Under the pieces are notes generated by a model. That model saw nothing but the letters and a program-made list of their open reading frames with translations, did no database searches and was not told the DNA's origin. From JAYEJB01 sp034716415 (lineage in GTDB: Bacteria > Patescibacteriota > Patescibacteriia > SG8-24), in NCBI GenBank assembly GCA_034716415.1, contig JAYEJB010000043.1:14640-78639 (forward strand): a DNA stretch of 64,000 nucleotides. The letters run 5' to 3'. Below are positions 42,152 through 53,120 of the stretch, piece after piece. The translations under genes and the position numbers were made by a program. Every line of letters starts with the position of its first letter. Position 1 is the first letter of the stretch.

Positions 42152-45115
42152 CTATTTAGCCTTAAATTCGCAGACTCCACGGAAGTCGCAGTACTTGCAT
42201 TGCATGCCGGGACTGGGTGTGAAGTCGCCGGCGATTATCTTCGCGACAATCTCCTCAACCTCACCCTCGAGCGCGGATAGGTCCTTATCCGCGCCGATGA
42301 ACGTCTGCCTGCTGTCGTCCTTCAGGAAATGGAAAGTCAGTCTCGTCGGCTTCAGACCGAGCACGCGACCGGCGGCCAATTGATACAGAAGAAGTTGTCG
42401 CTTGTCATCCTTAGACAGCTTCTCCTTCGGCTTACCCGTCTTATAGTCGATTATCTCATGCGAGCCGTCCGGAAGCGAATCGATCCGGTCGATCTTGCCG
42501 CGGAAGGTCTGTCCGCCGATCTTGATCTTGAAAGCCTGCTCAAGAAGGTGCGGCTTCGGTCTATCCGCAGTCACGCTCTCATAAAAACTGACTAGCATCT
42601 TTTTACCGAGATCGCGGTACTCTTCCTTTTCCTTCGGCCCGGGATACCAATCGTCGATCCAACATTCCTCGTACATCTCCAATAACTCCACCTGACTTAC
42701 GGGAACACCCCCCGACCCATCATCACCAAACAGATTCTCCTGTTCCGAACCATCACGCACCACAAGCTCTGTCATGAACTTCTCCAGTGTGGCGTGCATC
42801 GTCTTACCGAAGCTCATCGATGCCTTACCGAAGATCGGCAGGCGCAGGACGTGCGCGAACCTATACTGATACGGGCATTTGGTATAGGCCTCAAGCTGAG
42901 AAAAACTGAACGACGAAGGAGGCCGATACTCCGGTGGGCCGCTGTCGATCTCCGGTTTCGGCTTCATATCCTCCAACAGCTGAACGGAAGGGGCGATAGG
43001 CGTCTTGTCGAAACCGAGCTCGACCAGGAAGCGCGACGGTTTCTTCTTGCGTTTGCCGCCATAGTCCTCGGCTGACGACAGAAACAGCCCGTCCTTGGCC
43101 CGAGTCATGGCCACATAGAATAGGCGACGCTCTTCTTCGAGATGCATATCGCCCTCGGGAATGATCTCCTTGGTCAGCTCGTCCGGCAGTTCGATCTCAC
43201 CGCCGCGCCTATTGGTCGGAAATCGCTGGTCGACCATGTTGACGATGAAGATATACGGGAACTCGAGCCCTTTCGACGAATGCACCGTCATGACGCGCAC
43301 CATGTCCGGCCCGGTATTCACGTCAAAAGCGAGCGTTCCCATATCGCCGGATTCGCGTTCCAGCTCGAGCTCCTGCATGAAACTCCGCAGGGTGGCATCT
43401 TCGTGACGCTCTTCATGGCGTTTGATGCGCTCCAGGAACTGCCGGATCAGATTAACGTTCTCCTCCTTCTCCAGCGTGTCGTACGATTTGAGCTGCTCGA
43501 TGTAGCCGCTTTCATACAGGAATCTCTTTGCGATGTTCAGCACACCCTCCTTCCTGACGGACTGCGAATGTTCGGCCAGATTCCGCATGAGCCGATCCAG
43601 GACACCCAAACCTTCGGCGGACAGATCCTTCAGTTCATGTCGCCGTTTGATGGCATCGTAAAGCGATTCACCTTTCCTGTTGTCCGCGATGTGGGTGAGC
43701 TCGATCAGGTCCGCGCCCGGCAGACTGTAGACCGGCGAGCTCAAAATTCGATAGAGCGCGGAACTCTCGTGATAGTTATCCAGGAGTTTCAGATAGTTGA
43801 TACAGTCGAGCACGACCGGCTTGCCATACAGTCCTTTCAGCGCCAAGTACTGAAACGGAATACCACGACGTTGCAATTCGGCCACGAACGGTTCGGCATG
43901 ACTGTGCGACCTTACCAGAATGGCGAAATCGCTCCAGGCGATCTCGCCCGCGCCTTCTTTGATCTTGCTGATGGTGCCTATCACTTGTTGGACCTCATCT
44001 TTGAGCGTCGCGTAGTGGAGATGCGCGACTTCGGCCCTACCGTCGCGGTCCGCGGTCAGCCGCTTGCTCATCCCCTTCCCGTCCTCACCACCGAGCTTCA
44101 CCTCGAGCCGATTCGGGTTGTTGAGCTGGATGAAATTGTAGGCCGTATCCAGAACCTTCTGCAGTGAGCGGTAGTTGGTGGTGATGACGCATTCCGCTGA
44201 ATCCGGATAGTCTTCCTTGAATTGCAGGATATTCGAGATCGACGCGCCGCGGAACTTGTAGATCGACTGATCGTCGTCACCGACCACGGTGATGTTCCGT
44301 TCGTCGCCAGCGAGAGCTTTCACCAACTCATACTGCGCCCAGTTGGTGTCCTGGAATTCGTCGACCAGGATGTACTTGAACCGCTGACGCAATTCGTTGA
44401 GCACGGCCGGTCGCTTCTTGAACAGGTCCAACACGTACATATTCAAATCGCCGAAATCCATCTCACCGCGTTCCAGGAGCAACTGCTGGTAAGTATGATA
44501 TGCGTCAGCGAGTTCCTGTAGGCGCGAATCATCCTCCGCGCCATCGCTACCGCTGCGATCCTTGTCGAGCGCCCGGTTCTTGGCGAACTCGACGTATTCC
44601 TCTGGCGTCACCACCTCGTCCTTGGCGCGGGAAAAATGTTTCAGGAGCGCCTGAACGAACCGGGTCGGATTGCCGACCGGTCGGTAGTAATCGAGGTCGA
44701 AACGGTCGAAGCTGTTGCGTATCAGCAGGTACTGATCGACTTCATTCAACAGACGCGCGTCGTCGGTCAACCCGATATGCAGACCGTAATCCTGTAGGAT
44801 GCGCTGGCAGAACGAATGGAACGTCGATATCCAAAGGTCTACGTAACCCATCGGCATCAGCTTGTCGACACGTTCTTCCATCTCTTCCGCGGCCTTGTCG
44901 GTGAACGTCAGCGCCAGTATCTCCTCAGGTTTGGCTTTTCCGGTAGCCACAAGCCAGGCGATGCGCCGCGTGATGACCATCGTCTTGCCGGTCCCGGCTC
45001 CGGCGACTATAAGCTGTGGCCCGTCATCGTGCGTCACGGCGGCCTCCTGCTCGGGATTCAATCCTTTCACCGCCGAATCCGGGGTCAGCTCGATAATTTG
45101 TTCGTCTTCAGACAT
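42152..45115 (-). CDS. UvrD/Rep-family helicase with C-terminal PD-(D/E)XK, probable Fe-S nuclease domain
   Basis: 987 residues. The helicase part (1-700) has Walker A GAGTGKT (39-45), DEFQDTN (Walker B), GDDDQSIYKFRGA, VMTVHSSKGLEFPYIF and YVAMTRAKDGLF. The C-terminal part (about 745-987) begins FSQLEAYTKCPYQYRF and carries GKIDRIDSLPDG, EIIDYKTGK (nuclease Asp and Lys) and CKYCDFRGVC; four Cys in AddB/Cas4-like order suggest a [4Fe-4S] cluster. It resembles a single-chain AdnA/RecB-like recombination motor. DUF721 follows directly. Confidence 0.92.
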   Translation of the reverse strand: MSEDEQIIELTPDSAVKGLNPEQEAAVTHDDGPQLIVAGAGTGKTMVITRRIAWLVATGKAKPEEILALTFTDKAAEEMEERVDKLMPMGYVDLWISTFHSFCQRILQDYGLHIGLTDDARLLNEVDQYLLIRNSFDRFDLDYYRPVGNPTRFVQALLKHFSRAKDEVVTPEEYVEFAKNRALDKDRSGSDGAEDDSRLQELADAYHTYQQLLLERGEMDFGDLNMYVLDLFKKRPAVLNELRQRFKYILVDEFQDTNWAQYELVKALAGDERNITVVGDDDQSIYKFRGASISNILQFKEDYPDSAECVITTNYRSLQKVLDTAYNFIQLNNPNRLEVKLGGEDGKGMSKRLTADRDGRAEVAHLHYATLKDEVQQVIGTISKIKEGAGEIAWSDFAILVRSHSHAEPFVAELQRRGIPFQYLALKGLYGKPVVLDCINYLKLLDNYHESSALYRILSSPVYSLPGADLIELTHIADNRKGESLYDAIKRRHELKDLSAEGLGVLDRLMRNLAEHSQSVRKEGVLNIAKRFLYESGYIEQLKSYDTLEKEENVNLIRQFLERIKRHEERHEDATLRSFMQELELERESGDMGTLAFDVNTGPDMVRVMTVHSSKGLEFPYIFIVNMVDQRFPTNRRGGEIELPDELTKEIIPEGDMHLEEERRLFYVAMTRAKDGLFLSSAEDYGGKRKKKPSRFLVELGFDKTPIAPSVQLLEDMKPKPEIDSGPPEYRPPSSFSFSQLEAYTKCPYQYRFAHVLRLPIFGKASMSFGKTMHATLEKFMTELVVRDGSEQENLFGDDGSGGVPVSQVELLEMYEECWIDDWYPGPKEKEEYRDLGKKMLVSFYESVTADRPKPHLLEQAFKIKIGGQTFRGKIDRIDSLPDGSHEIIDYKTGKPKEKLSKDDKRQLLLYQLAAGRVLGLKPTRLTFHFLKDDSRQTFIGADKDLSALEGEVEEIVAKIIAGDFTPSPGMQCKYCDFRGVCEFKAK

Positions 45116-45192
45116 GTAAGCGATTCAATTACTCGCGGGCTTATCTTATCCTTATTAGGCGATAATATGAAGCCTGCCGACACTTACAGGCC

Positions 45193-45221
45193 TTGACCTG
45201 GCAACGATATTAAGCTAACAT
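45193..45221 (+). promoter_or_regulatory. Promoter of response regulator 1
   Basis: TTGACC, 17 nt, TAACAT, 30 nt before the ATG at 45252. Confidence 0.55.
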
Positions 45222-45251
45222 CCGTTATTGCTCTATAGAAAGGAAAGGCGC

Positions 45252-45656
45252 ATGGCAAAACCCGTCCTAAGACCGACCGGAGCAAAGACCATTGTCGTTA
45301 TGGATGACGAACAGCTGGTCCTGCGCTCCATGACAAGACGGCTGACATTGGCCGGATATCACGTGAAAGCATTTTCGGATCCGGTCCGGCTCATCCAGGC
45401 ACTTTGTGAACTCAACATGGAGTTCGATCTGTTGTTGACTGATATGGACTTCGATGACGGATCCGGGTGGAGCGGCGCCAGAATCATCGAGGAGCTCCGC
45501 CGAGAGGGGTTCGACCAGCCGATGATCCTGTGGAGCGGCGGAAAGAATATTGACAGGGTGACTATCGGACCCAACAGCTCAACCCTGAAGATGGGTAAGG
45601 GTGATATCGCTGATCTGCTGACCAGAATTTACGACCTCTTGGATATTTCGGCATGA
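45252..45656 (+). CDS. Receiver-only response regulator 1
   Basis: 134 residues consisting of one CheY-like receiver: acidic pair in VVMDDEQ (about 21-27), phospho-acceptor in LLTDMDF (about 66-72), Ser in MILWSGG and Lys in LKMGKGD. No output domain and no histidine kinase nearby. AAAGGAAAGG precedes the ATG at 45252. IIEELRREGFDQPMILWS is nearly identical to the next gene, so the two are recent paralogues. Partner kinases and targets are unknown. Confidence 0.88.
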   Translation: MAKPVLRPTGAKTIVVMDDEQLVLRSMTRRLTLAGYHVKAFSDPVRLIQALCELNMEFDLLLTDMDFDDGSGWSGARIIEELRREGFDQPMILWSGGKNIDRVTIGPNSSTLKMGKGDIADLLTRIYDLLDISA

Positions 45657-45659
45657 TAT

Positions 45660-45697
45660 GTGCCAAGGCACCACTTGTCTCAGGTGGTGCATTTTCT
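45660..45697 (+). terminator. Probable terminator
   Basis: GCACCA/TGGTGC stem with a larger loop, followed by ATTTTC. Confidence 0.55.
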
Positions 45698-45753
45698 ATT
45701 CCGGTGTCCTATGCTGAATACAGACGCTCTTTAAAGGGCGCGGGAGGTGCAGC

Positions 45754-46113
45754 ATGAACCGCGTCCGCATCATGTTGGTGGACGATGACTACGACTTTCG
45801 TGTGTGTCTGGCGATCGATCTCAAAGGATACGGCTGTCTCGTCCATCAGTTCGAGAACGGACGCGTAGCGCTCGACGCCGCGTCAGACGGGTCAGTCGAG
45901 TTCGATATCCTAGTCACGGACTGGAAAATGCCGCTCCGGTACGGCGACGAGCTGATCGAAGAACTGCGTGAGGGCGGATTTACCCAACCGATGATCCTCT
46001 GGAGCAGTAATCTACCGCTACCGAAATGCGTGGATGCCACACTTGTTCTCGGTAAGAACGTCGGCCTGTCGGGACTCACGGCCGCGATACGCCAATGTCT
46101 GCAGACACCCTGA
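45754..46113 (+). CDS. Receiver-only response regulator 2
   Basis: 119 residues: acidic cluster LVDDD (8-12), phospho-acceptor in LVTDWKMP (Asp about 60), Ser in MILWSS, Lys in VLGKNVG. The LIEELREGGFTQPMILWS block matches regulator 1. GGGAGG lies 6 nt before the ATG. The Tyr/Phe switch residue is not obvious. It ends in its own terminator. Confidence 0.88.
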   Translation: MNRVRIMLVDDDYDFRVCLAIDLKGYGCLVHQFENGRVALDAASDGSVEFDILVTDWKMPLRYGDELIEELREGGFTQPMILWSSNLPLPKCVDATLVLGKNVGLSGLTAAIRQCLQTP

Positions 46114-46115
46114 CA

Positions 46116-46142
46116 CAACCGCTCATGCGAGCGGTCTTTTCA
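46116..46142 (+). terminator. Rho-independent terminator
   Basis: ACCGCTC-ATGC-GAGCGGT stem followed by CTTTTC. Confidence 0.85.
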
Positions 46143-46144
46143 TT

Positions 46145-46173
46145 AAAAAAGATCCTAGTCACACCAGGATCTT
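46145..46173 (-). terminator. Terminator of the 46173 gene
   Basis: AAGATCCT/AGGATCTT stem on the minus strand followed by a T run, at the stop codon. Confidence 0.85.
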
Positions 46174-46631
46174 CAGATGTCGAACTTTGTGATCGGCAAT
46201 CCGGTAAGTTTTTGCACCGTCAGCTCATCGACGATCTTAATGTTGATGCCCTTGGCCTTTCGAAGAACGGCAATCTTCTTCAACCCTTTCGCCGGAAACA
46301 TCCCGCTTTTCCTGGTGCGGTGCTTGACCTCGATGCCATGGACAATCTCCCGGCCGCCGTCCCTGTCCGTCCAGATGCAGGCCCGCTTGTCGAAGATGAA
46401 ATCCGGCACATACACCATCGGCATGGTGTCCGACCAATCGGGATGAAAGACCTTGATGGACACGTCCGGAGTGAACGGCACACCCATTGAGTCAAGCAGC
46501 CTGGCTACGGCGACCTCACCGGGCGTGACGTATCTGTACTTGCCGTACTTAATCCCGCTTGACTTACCTACGACTCCGACGCTCACCATAAGAATCCCGG
46601 ACCAATCCGCGTCATCCGTCAGTGTGGTCAA
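46173..46631 (-). CDS. PD-(D/E)XK nuclease-like protein, paralogue 1 (TTG start)
   Basis: 152 residues with the core order of a PD-(D/E)XK nuclease: helix with GEVAVARLL (Glu), VPFTPDVSIKV, YVPDFIF (catalytic-type Asp) and HGIEVKHR (ExK). The arrangement resembles TnsA/DUF559-type endonucleases. The TTG at 46631 is favoured by AGGAGG 5 nt upstream. The DNA or RNA target is unknown. It is a tandem paralogue of the 46729 product. Confidence 0.72.
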   Translation of the reverse strand: MTTLTDDADWSGILMVSVGVVGKSSGIKYGKYRYVTPGEVAVARLLDSMGVPFTPDVSIKVFHPDWSDTMPMVYVPDFIFDKRACIWTDRDGGREIVHGIEVKHRTRKSGMFPAKGLKKIAVLRKAKGINIKIVDELTVQKLTGLPITKFDI

Positions 46632-46696
46632 AAGAACCTCCTATCCGTTCAAGATTATCATCTTGCAACGTTCGGACTCATCCGTCAAAAGCGGAA

Positions 46697-46730
46697 TAAA
46701 AAACCGTCAGCCCATACGAGCTGACGGATC
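46697..46730 (-). terminator. Terminator of the 46729 gene
   Basis: CCGTCAGC/GCTGACGG stem, then TTTTTTATTC on the minus strand. Confidence 0.88.
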
Positions 46731-47247
46731 ACTCCTTCTTCTTTTTCTTCCTGTGGGGCTTGCGTCGCTTAAGCTTCAGCGGCAACCCGCCTTTCTTGGC
46801 ATAGAGTCCTATCTCGGCGTCACTCATCACCATGACGTGGATACCGCGTTGGTCGTACAGCAGGCGCGCCCTTTCAGGCTTCTTGTCCGATGCCTTGGCT
46901 TCGATGCCATGGATGACGAATTCTATCCCGTCCTCCTCGGTCCATATCCATTCATCTCCGTTGAAGATGAAGTCAGGGACGAATCCGAGCGGGGTGGTCC
47001 TGACGGAGCCGTCGGAATTCAGGAACTTACCATCGTTCTTCACCCTGAATCTCATATCCGGTATGAACCCCACATCGTGCTCAGTGAGCATTTCAGCGAG
47101 CAGCATCTCGCCCAGGGTGCAGTAATGATAACCGTTGTGCTCGTAGAGACTATTTTGACACCCGACGTTCGCGCTGATGAATTTGATTCCCTTCCAGTCC
47201 GCTTTTTTCGCGGACCGGAACCGGTTCACCCGTTTCTTCCCTTTCAT
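46729..47247 (-). CDS. PD-(D/E)XK nuclease-like protein, paralogue 2
   Basis: 172 residues with the same motif order: LGEMLLAEML (Glu), VGFIPDMRFRV, GFVPDFIF (Asp) and HGIEAKAS (ExK). WIWTEEDGIEFVIHGIEAK aligns with CIWTDRDGGREIVHGIEVK of paralogue 1. The C-terminus is very basic (Lys/Arg-rich, about 20 residues), likely for nucleic-acid binding. GGAG lies upstream of the ATG. Confidence 0.75.
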   Translation of the reverse strand: MKGKKRVNRFRSAKKADWKGIKFISANVGCQNSLYEHNGYHYCTLGEMLLAEMLTEHDVGFIPDMRFRVKNDGKFLNSDGSVRTTPLGFVPDFIFNGDEWIWTEEDGIEFVIHGIEAKASDKKPERARLLYDQRGIHVMVMSDAEIGLYAKKGGLPLKLKRRKPHRKKKKKE

Positions 47248-47318
47248 TTCCTGCTCCCGGAACTTGTGAAGGTACCTGGTACACCTTAGACTCTCGAACC
47301 TTAACTTACAACCAAAAG

Positions 47319-47341
47319 ACCCGCCTGTCGGCGGGCCTGTC
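47319..47341 (-). terminator. Terminator of the atp operon
   Basis: CCCGCC/GGCGGG stem with a CTGT-type loop followed on the minus strand by TCTTTTGG, shortly after atpC. Confidence 0.75.
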
Positions 47342-47354
47342 GATTTCTATGAAA

Positions 47355-47789
47355 TTACGCGCGTGGCCTACGTTTGAGATCCCGATATTTTCTGGCTGTC
47401 TGTTCTCGGGCTATCTCGCGTTCCAGTGAAGCGAGCATGGCTGTCGCGGCGACATCATCCATACCACGTTTTTCCTCAAGCGCCTTCCTGGCCTCTTCGC
47501 GAGCGGCCTCGATCTTCTCCATGTCGAGCTCTTCGGCGCGTTCGGCGGTATCGGCCAGCACGATCAGTCGACCGTCCGGCTGGACTTCGATGAACCCGCC
47601 GGACACGGCGAGATACTCCTGCTCCTTACCTTCGTGCAACGTCACCACGCCCGGCCTAAGATTCGACACGAGCGGAATGTGCCCCGGAAGTACCGTAATC
47701 TCCCCTTCCTGCGTGGGAAGGGTCACGCCGTCGACCTCCTTCTTCTCGACGATGCGTTCCGGTGTCGTGAGTTCGAACGTCAGTTTCAT
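47355..47789 (-). CDS. atpC: ATP synthase epsilon subunit
   Basis: 144 residues: beta-sandwich domain with LPTQEGEITVLPGHIPLVS and a C-terminal helical hairpin (about 88-135). Regulates and couples F1 rotation. Last gene of the operon, 3 nt after atpD. Confidence 0.95.
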   Translation of the reverse strand: MKLTFELTTPERIVEKKEVDGVTLPTQEGEITVLPGHIPLVSNLRPGVVTLHEGKEQEYLAVSGGFIEVQPDGRLIVLADTAERAEELDMEKIEAAREEARKALEEKRGMDDVAATAMLASLEREIAREQTARKYRDLKRRPRA

Positions 47790-47792
47790 AAT

Positions 47793-49304
<1,512 letters not shown>

Positions 49305-50246
49305 TTATCTATTCCCCTCAAGCGCGGCCTTGCCGGAGGATATTTCCGCGATTTCCGCGGTGATGCCGGCCTGTCTGGCCCTGTTAAACGTTAATGTCAG
49401 GCTATCAATCATGTCTTTAGCGGCGTCAGTAGCCGATCTCATGGCGACCATCCGGGCCGAATGTTCTGATGCCGATGATTCCAGTATCGCTTGGTAAACT
49501 TGTGCTTCAACGAGCCGTGGTAGCATCTGATCCAATACCGCAGCCGGTGACGGCTCAAAGACGTAATCATGTCCGACCGCACCGACCTCCAGTTCTTCGG
49601 CCGCACTGTGCTCATCCGGTTCGCCGGTCGCTGACGCTTCACTCACCTCACCCAGACCCTCGATTCTGGTGATCGGCAAGAGCTGGCTAATGTTCGGATT
49701 CTGGACGATCGCTGAAACGTAGTCCGTGAACGCCAGATAGACCGCCTCATACTTCCCGTCGACGAAATCCTTGACCGCCATGTCGGCGATCGGTCGCACA
49801 TCGACCACGGTCGGATGGGCTTCAAGCTCCACGAAACTTGCTATCAGATTCAGATTGAACCGTCGCGCGGCGGCCTGCCCTTTCTTGCCGACGATAATGA
49901 AATCAATCTTCGTCCCCTCTGACAGAGTCTTCACGAACGCGTTCACCTTACGAAGCATCTGCGCGTTGAACCCTCCGCACAGCCCACGATCGGACGTGAA
50001 CAGGATGACCAGCACGCGGTCGGCTCCGGGTTTCGTCGAAAGAAGCGGGTGCATACCCGGCTCCGTCACCTTCGCGATCTCGCTGATCGCGCGCCAGGCG
50101 GCCTCGGCGTACGGCCTTGTCGCCAACACGCTACTGACCGCTTTGCGCATCTTCGAAGCCGCCACCAACTCCATGGCCTTAGTGATCTTCTTGGTGTTGG
50201 TGACCGATTTTATCCGCCTCTGGATGAGGCGTGTCGATACTCCCAT
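49305..50246 (-). CDS. atpG: ATP synthase gamma subunit
   Basis: 313 residues: N-terminal IKSVTNTKKITKAMELVAASKMRKA and C-terminal helix with RMVAMRSATDAAKDMIDSL. It forms the rotating shaft. Residues about 195-220 form an acidic insertion, making it slightly longer than usual. It starts 6 nt after atpA. Confidence 0.97.
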   Translation of the reverse strand: MGVSTRLIQRRIKSVTNTKKITKAMELVAASKMRKAVSSVLATRPYAEAAWRAISEIAKVTEPGMHPLLSTKPGADRVLVILFTSDRGLCGGFNAQMLRKVNAFVKTLSEGTKIDFIIVGKKGQAAARRFNLNLIASFVELEAHPTVVDVRPIADMAVKDFVDGKYEAVYLAFTDYVSAIVQNPNISQLLPITRIEGLGEVSEASATGEPDEHSAAEELEVGAVGHDYVFEPSPAAVLDQMLPRLVEAQVYQAILESSASEHSARMVAMRSATDAAKDMIDSLTLTFNRARQAGITAEIAEISSGKAALEGNR

Positions 50247-50252
50247 ATCTTA

Positions 50253-51767
50253 TTAGACCTCTACACTGATGGATTTCTTGTACTCCTCGACGCTCTCGAT
50301 CAGGTTCTTCTCCACGTTTTCGGACAGCTCACCTTCTTTCTTGATCAGTTCCAGCACGTCCTTGCGGGCCGAGTCGAGATACTTGAGATAACCGGCCTCC
50401 CATTCCCTGACCTTCTCTATCGGAACGTCATCGATGTAACCACGAGTGACCGCGAACAGGATCGCCACTTGATGCTCGACGATCATCGGTACGTACTGAT
50501 CCTGCTTCAACACCTCCACGGCGCGACGCCCGCGTTCGATCTGCTTCCTGGTCGCTTCATCGAGATCGCTGGCGAACTGCGCGAACGCTTCGAGCTCGCG
50601 GAACTGCGCCATGTCGAGACGCAGCTTTCCGGCGACCTTCTTCATCGCCTTGACCTGCGCAGCCGAACCGACGCGTGACACCGAGATGCCGACGTTCAGC
50701 GCCGGGCGGATACCACGGTAGAAGAGGTCCGGTTCCAGATAGATCTGTCCGTCGGTGATGGAAATGACGTTCGTCGGGATGTAGGCGGAGACATCACCGG
50801 CCTGCGTTTCGATGATCGGTAGTGCGGTCAGCGACCCGCCACCGAACTCCTTATCGAGCCGTGCGGCGCGCTCCAGCAGACGCGAGTGCAAGTAGAAGAC
50901 GTCACCCGGGTAGGCTTCACGTCCCGGCGGACGACGCAGTAATAGCGAGACCTCACGGTAGGCCCAGGCGTGCTTCGACAGGTCGTCATGTATCACCAGC
51001 GCGTCCTTGCCCTGTTCCATGAAGTATTCTCCGATAGCGGTACCGGCGTATGGAGCGAGGAACGACATCGGAGCCGGGTCAGAGGCACCGGCGATCACGA
51101 TGATGGTGTGCTTCATCGCCCCGGCTTCCTCGAGCTTGGCGACCATCTTGGCGATCTTCGATTCCTTCTGTCCGATAGCGACGTAGATGCAGATGATGTC
51201 GCCGTCCTTCTGGTTGATGATGGTGTCGATGGCGACCGCGGTCTTACCGGTCTGCCTGTCGCCGATGATGAGTTCGCGCTGTCCGCGTCCGATCGGAATC
51301 ATCGAGTCGATCGCCTTGATGCCGGTCTGGACCGGTTCACTGACCGATTTCCTGGTGATGACACCCGGCGCGACCTTCTCGATCGCCATATGACGTACGT
51401 CTCCGCCGATCGCACCCTTACCGTCGACCGGCTTGCCGAGCGGGTCGACGACGCGTCCGATCATCTGATCCGAAACAGGAATCGACAACACGCGACCGGT
51501 CGTCTTCACCTCGTCACCCTCTTTGATATGTGAGAAATCACCGAGAATCATCGCACCGATAGTCTCTTTCTCGACGTTCAATGCCACACCGAAGACGTCA
51601 CCCGGGAACTCAAGCATCTCGGACGCCATGCATTCCGACAGTCCGGTCATGCGCGCGATGCCGTCTCCGACCTCTACGACCGTTCCGATCTTCTGCACCT
51701 GTGTTTCCACATCAAGCGAGTCGATCTCTTTCTTAAGTGTCTCTAGTATAAATTCCTTTGAAGCCAT
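50253..51767 (-). CDS. atpA: ATP synthase alpha subunit
   Basis: 504 residues with [15 protein letters not shown] (Walker A), the [30 protein letters not shown] region and the [18 protein letters not shown] signature. Non-catalytic F1 subunit. It lies 39 nt after atpH. Confidence 0.98.
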   Translation of the reverse strand: MASKEFILETLKKEIDSLDVETQVQKIGTVVEVGDGIARMTGLSECMASEMLEFPGDVFGVALNVEKETIGAMILGDFSHIKEGDEVKTTGRVLSIPVSDQMIGRVVDPLGKPVDGKGAIGGDVRHMAIEKVAPGVITRKSVSEPVQTGIKAIDSMIPIGRGQRELIIGDRQTGKTAVAIDTIINQKDGDIICIYVAIGQKESKIAKMVAKLEEAGAMKHTIIVIAGASDPAPMSFLAPYAGTAIGEYFMEQGKDALVIHDDLSKHAWAYREVSLLLRRPPGREAYPGDVFYLHSRLLERAARLDKEFGGGSLTALPIIETQAGDVSAYIPTNVISITDGQIYLEPDLFYRGIRPALNVGISVSRVGSAAQVKAMKKVAGKLRLDMAQFRELEAFAQFASDLDEATRKQIERGRRAVEVLKQDQYVPMIVEHQVAILFAVTRGYIDDVPIEKVREWEAGYLKYLDSARKDVLELIKKEGELSENVEKNLIESVEEYKKSISVEV

Positions 51768-51806
51768 ATGGTTTTTTCGATAAAAACTCTCTCACCCTCT
51801 CACTCT

Positions 51807-52205
51807 CTAGCTCTTCACGAATGCATCGCGCATCCTGCCGAGTTTATTCTTAAGTGTCGCGTCGTAAAGCGTATCCTTGCCGCGAACCTTGATACCCCCA
51901 AGCAGATCCGGGTTCACGCGCGTCGATATCTCCACTTCGTCTTCCTTCTTCCCTATCACTTTGATCGCTTCGTTCCTGATGTCGTCGCTGATCTCATGCG
52001 CTGTCTCCACCAGCACGTCTTCGGTACCCTCCATCCTCTTCACCGCGGCGGGCATCGCCTTCAGGATCTCGGGCAGTAGCGCCAACAGTCCGCGTCCCTT
52101 CATGGATTCCACGAACTCGCCGACCGCCTTACCGGCCTCTTCGTCACTCTTTTCCCTGATCGACAGGTAGAGCGCTTCAGCGTATTCGGAAGAAGAGTAA
52201 ATCAT
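51807..52205 (-). CDS. atpH: ATP synthase delta subunit, short form
   Basis: 132 residues, shorter than the usual 175-180. The N-terminal helical bundle start (YSSSEYAEALYLSI) and the C-terminal STRVNPDLLGGIKVRGKDTLYDATLKNKL segment are both present, so the shortening is internal rather than an end loss. Connects F1 to the b stalk. It starts 5 nt after atpF. Confidence 0.9.
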   Translation of the reverse strand: MIYSSSEYAEALYLSIREKSDEEAGKAVGEFVESMKGRGLLALLPEILKAMPAAVKRMEGTEDVLVETAHEISDDIRNEAIKVIGKKEDEVEISTRVNPDLLGGIKVRGKDTLYDATLKNKLGRMRDAFVKS

Positions 52206-52210
52206 AGTTG

Positions 52211-52744
52211 CTATCTTTTGTCAGCCTCCTCTATCGCCGCACGGACCAACCCGGCGTCTTTCCCCGCGTCTACCTTCTCGCGCAACACCTTCTCCGTCGC
52301 CGCGACGACCAGTTCAGCGACACGCGCCTTGGCATCCTGAATCATGACGTCCTGCTCGTCCCTGAGGCGCTGTTTGCCTTCTGTAACCACCCTCTGCACC
52401 TCGTCCTTGGCCTTGGTGATCATGTCGTCCTGTCTGATTTTAGCGTCGGCTTCTGCCTTTTCGACAATCTCCTTGGATTGCTTGCGCGCCTCGACGATCA
52501 GCTTCTGCTTCTCCTCTTCAGCGGTCTGCTTGAGCTGGGTCCCCTCTTCCGCGTCCTTGATGCCCTGTTCGATCTTGTTCGCCCTGTCGTCCATCGCCTT
52601 GGCCAGCGGGTTGTAGACCCATTTCCAGACGATAAAAAGAATCACGCTGAAATTCACGAGCTGCGCGATGAACAGTTTCCAATCGAGACCGAGTGACGCC
52701 GCAACGCCTACCTCCTGTGCTACTTGTTGGACTTCTGGAGTCAT
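52211..52744 (-). CDS. atpF: ATP synthase b subunit
   Basis: 177 residues: a short amphipathic N-terminus, membrane segment (about 26-46), then a long charged helix (48-150). The peripheral stalk. Its upstream region is the repeat block rather than atpE. Confidence 0.94.
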   Translation of the reverse strand: MTPEVQQVAQEVGVAASLGLDWKLFIAQLVNFSVILFIVWKWVYNPLAKAMDDRANKIEQGIKDAEEGTQLKQTAEEEKQKLIVEARKQSKEIVEKAEADAKIRQDDMITKAKDEVQRVVTEGKQRLRDEQDVMIQDAKARVAELVVAATEKVLREKVDAGKDAGLVRAAIEEADKR

Positions 52745-52790
52745 ATATATGTGGTATCTAATTCTAGTAGGGGTGGGTAGTCATTGCTTG

Positions 52791-52930
52791 CTGTGGCGGA
52801 CCAAGGGGTCCTCCACTGGCTATTACCGCTCCTAGGGAGCTTCGCTTCGCTCTGGGAACATCTTTCTGTGGCGGACCAGGGGGTCCTCCCGCGTGGCGGA
52901 CCGGTCTTAGGGTGGGTCGCTTCGCTCTGG
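52791..52930. repeat. Repeat family B: two units inside the atp operon
   Basis: Units at 52791-52855 and 52866-52930 match those at 31974-32266 (GTGGCGGACCA-GGGGTCC start, GCTTCGCTCTGG end). Confidence 0.87.
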
Positions 52931-52967
52931 GAACATTGTGCCAAGATTGACGTGCTTTCTGTGGTTA

Positions 52968-53085
52968 CCGGGTACATTCCTGTGTATAAGCCATTCGGCT
53001 TTCACACAGGAAGAACCCGGTAACTACTGCTCGGCTGACCGATTTCCACACAGGAAGAACCCGGCAACTAGTACTCGGTAACACT
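52968..53085. repeat. Repeat family C, locus 2
   Basis: Inverted repeat 52968-53020 and 44-bp units at 53000-53043 and from 53044, matching 32304-32437, with the same linker after family B. Confidence 0.85.
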
Positions 53086-53120
53086 TATTTATCGCCTACA
53101 ATTTACCTCAACCCTGACCT

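Noticed and set aside
43142..44167. A 341-codon plus-strand frame opposite the helicase
   Set aside because: Antisense shadow with no start signal or known motif.
51807..52205. Frameshifted or truncated atpH
   Set aside because: Both ends of the delta subunit are present and the frame is intact; a naturally short form is more likely.
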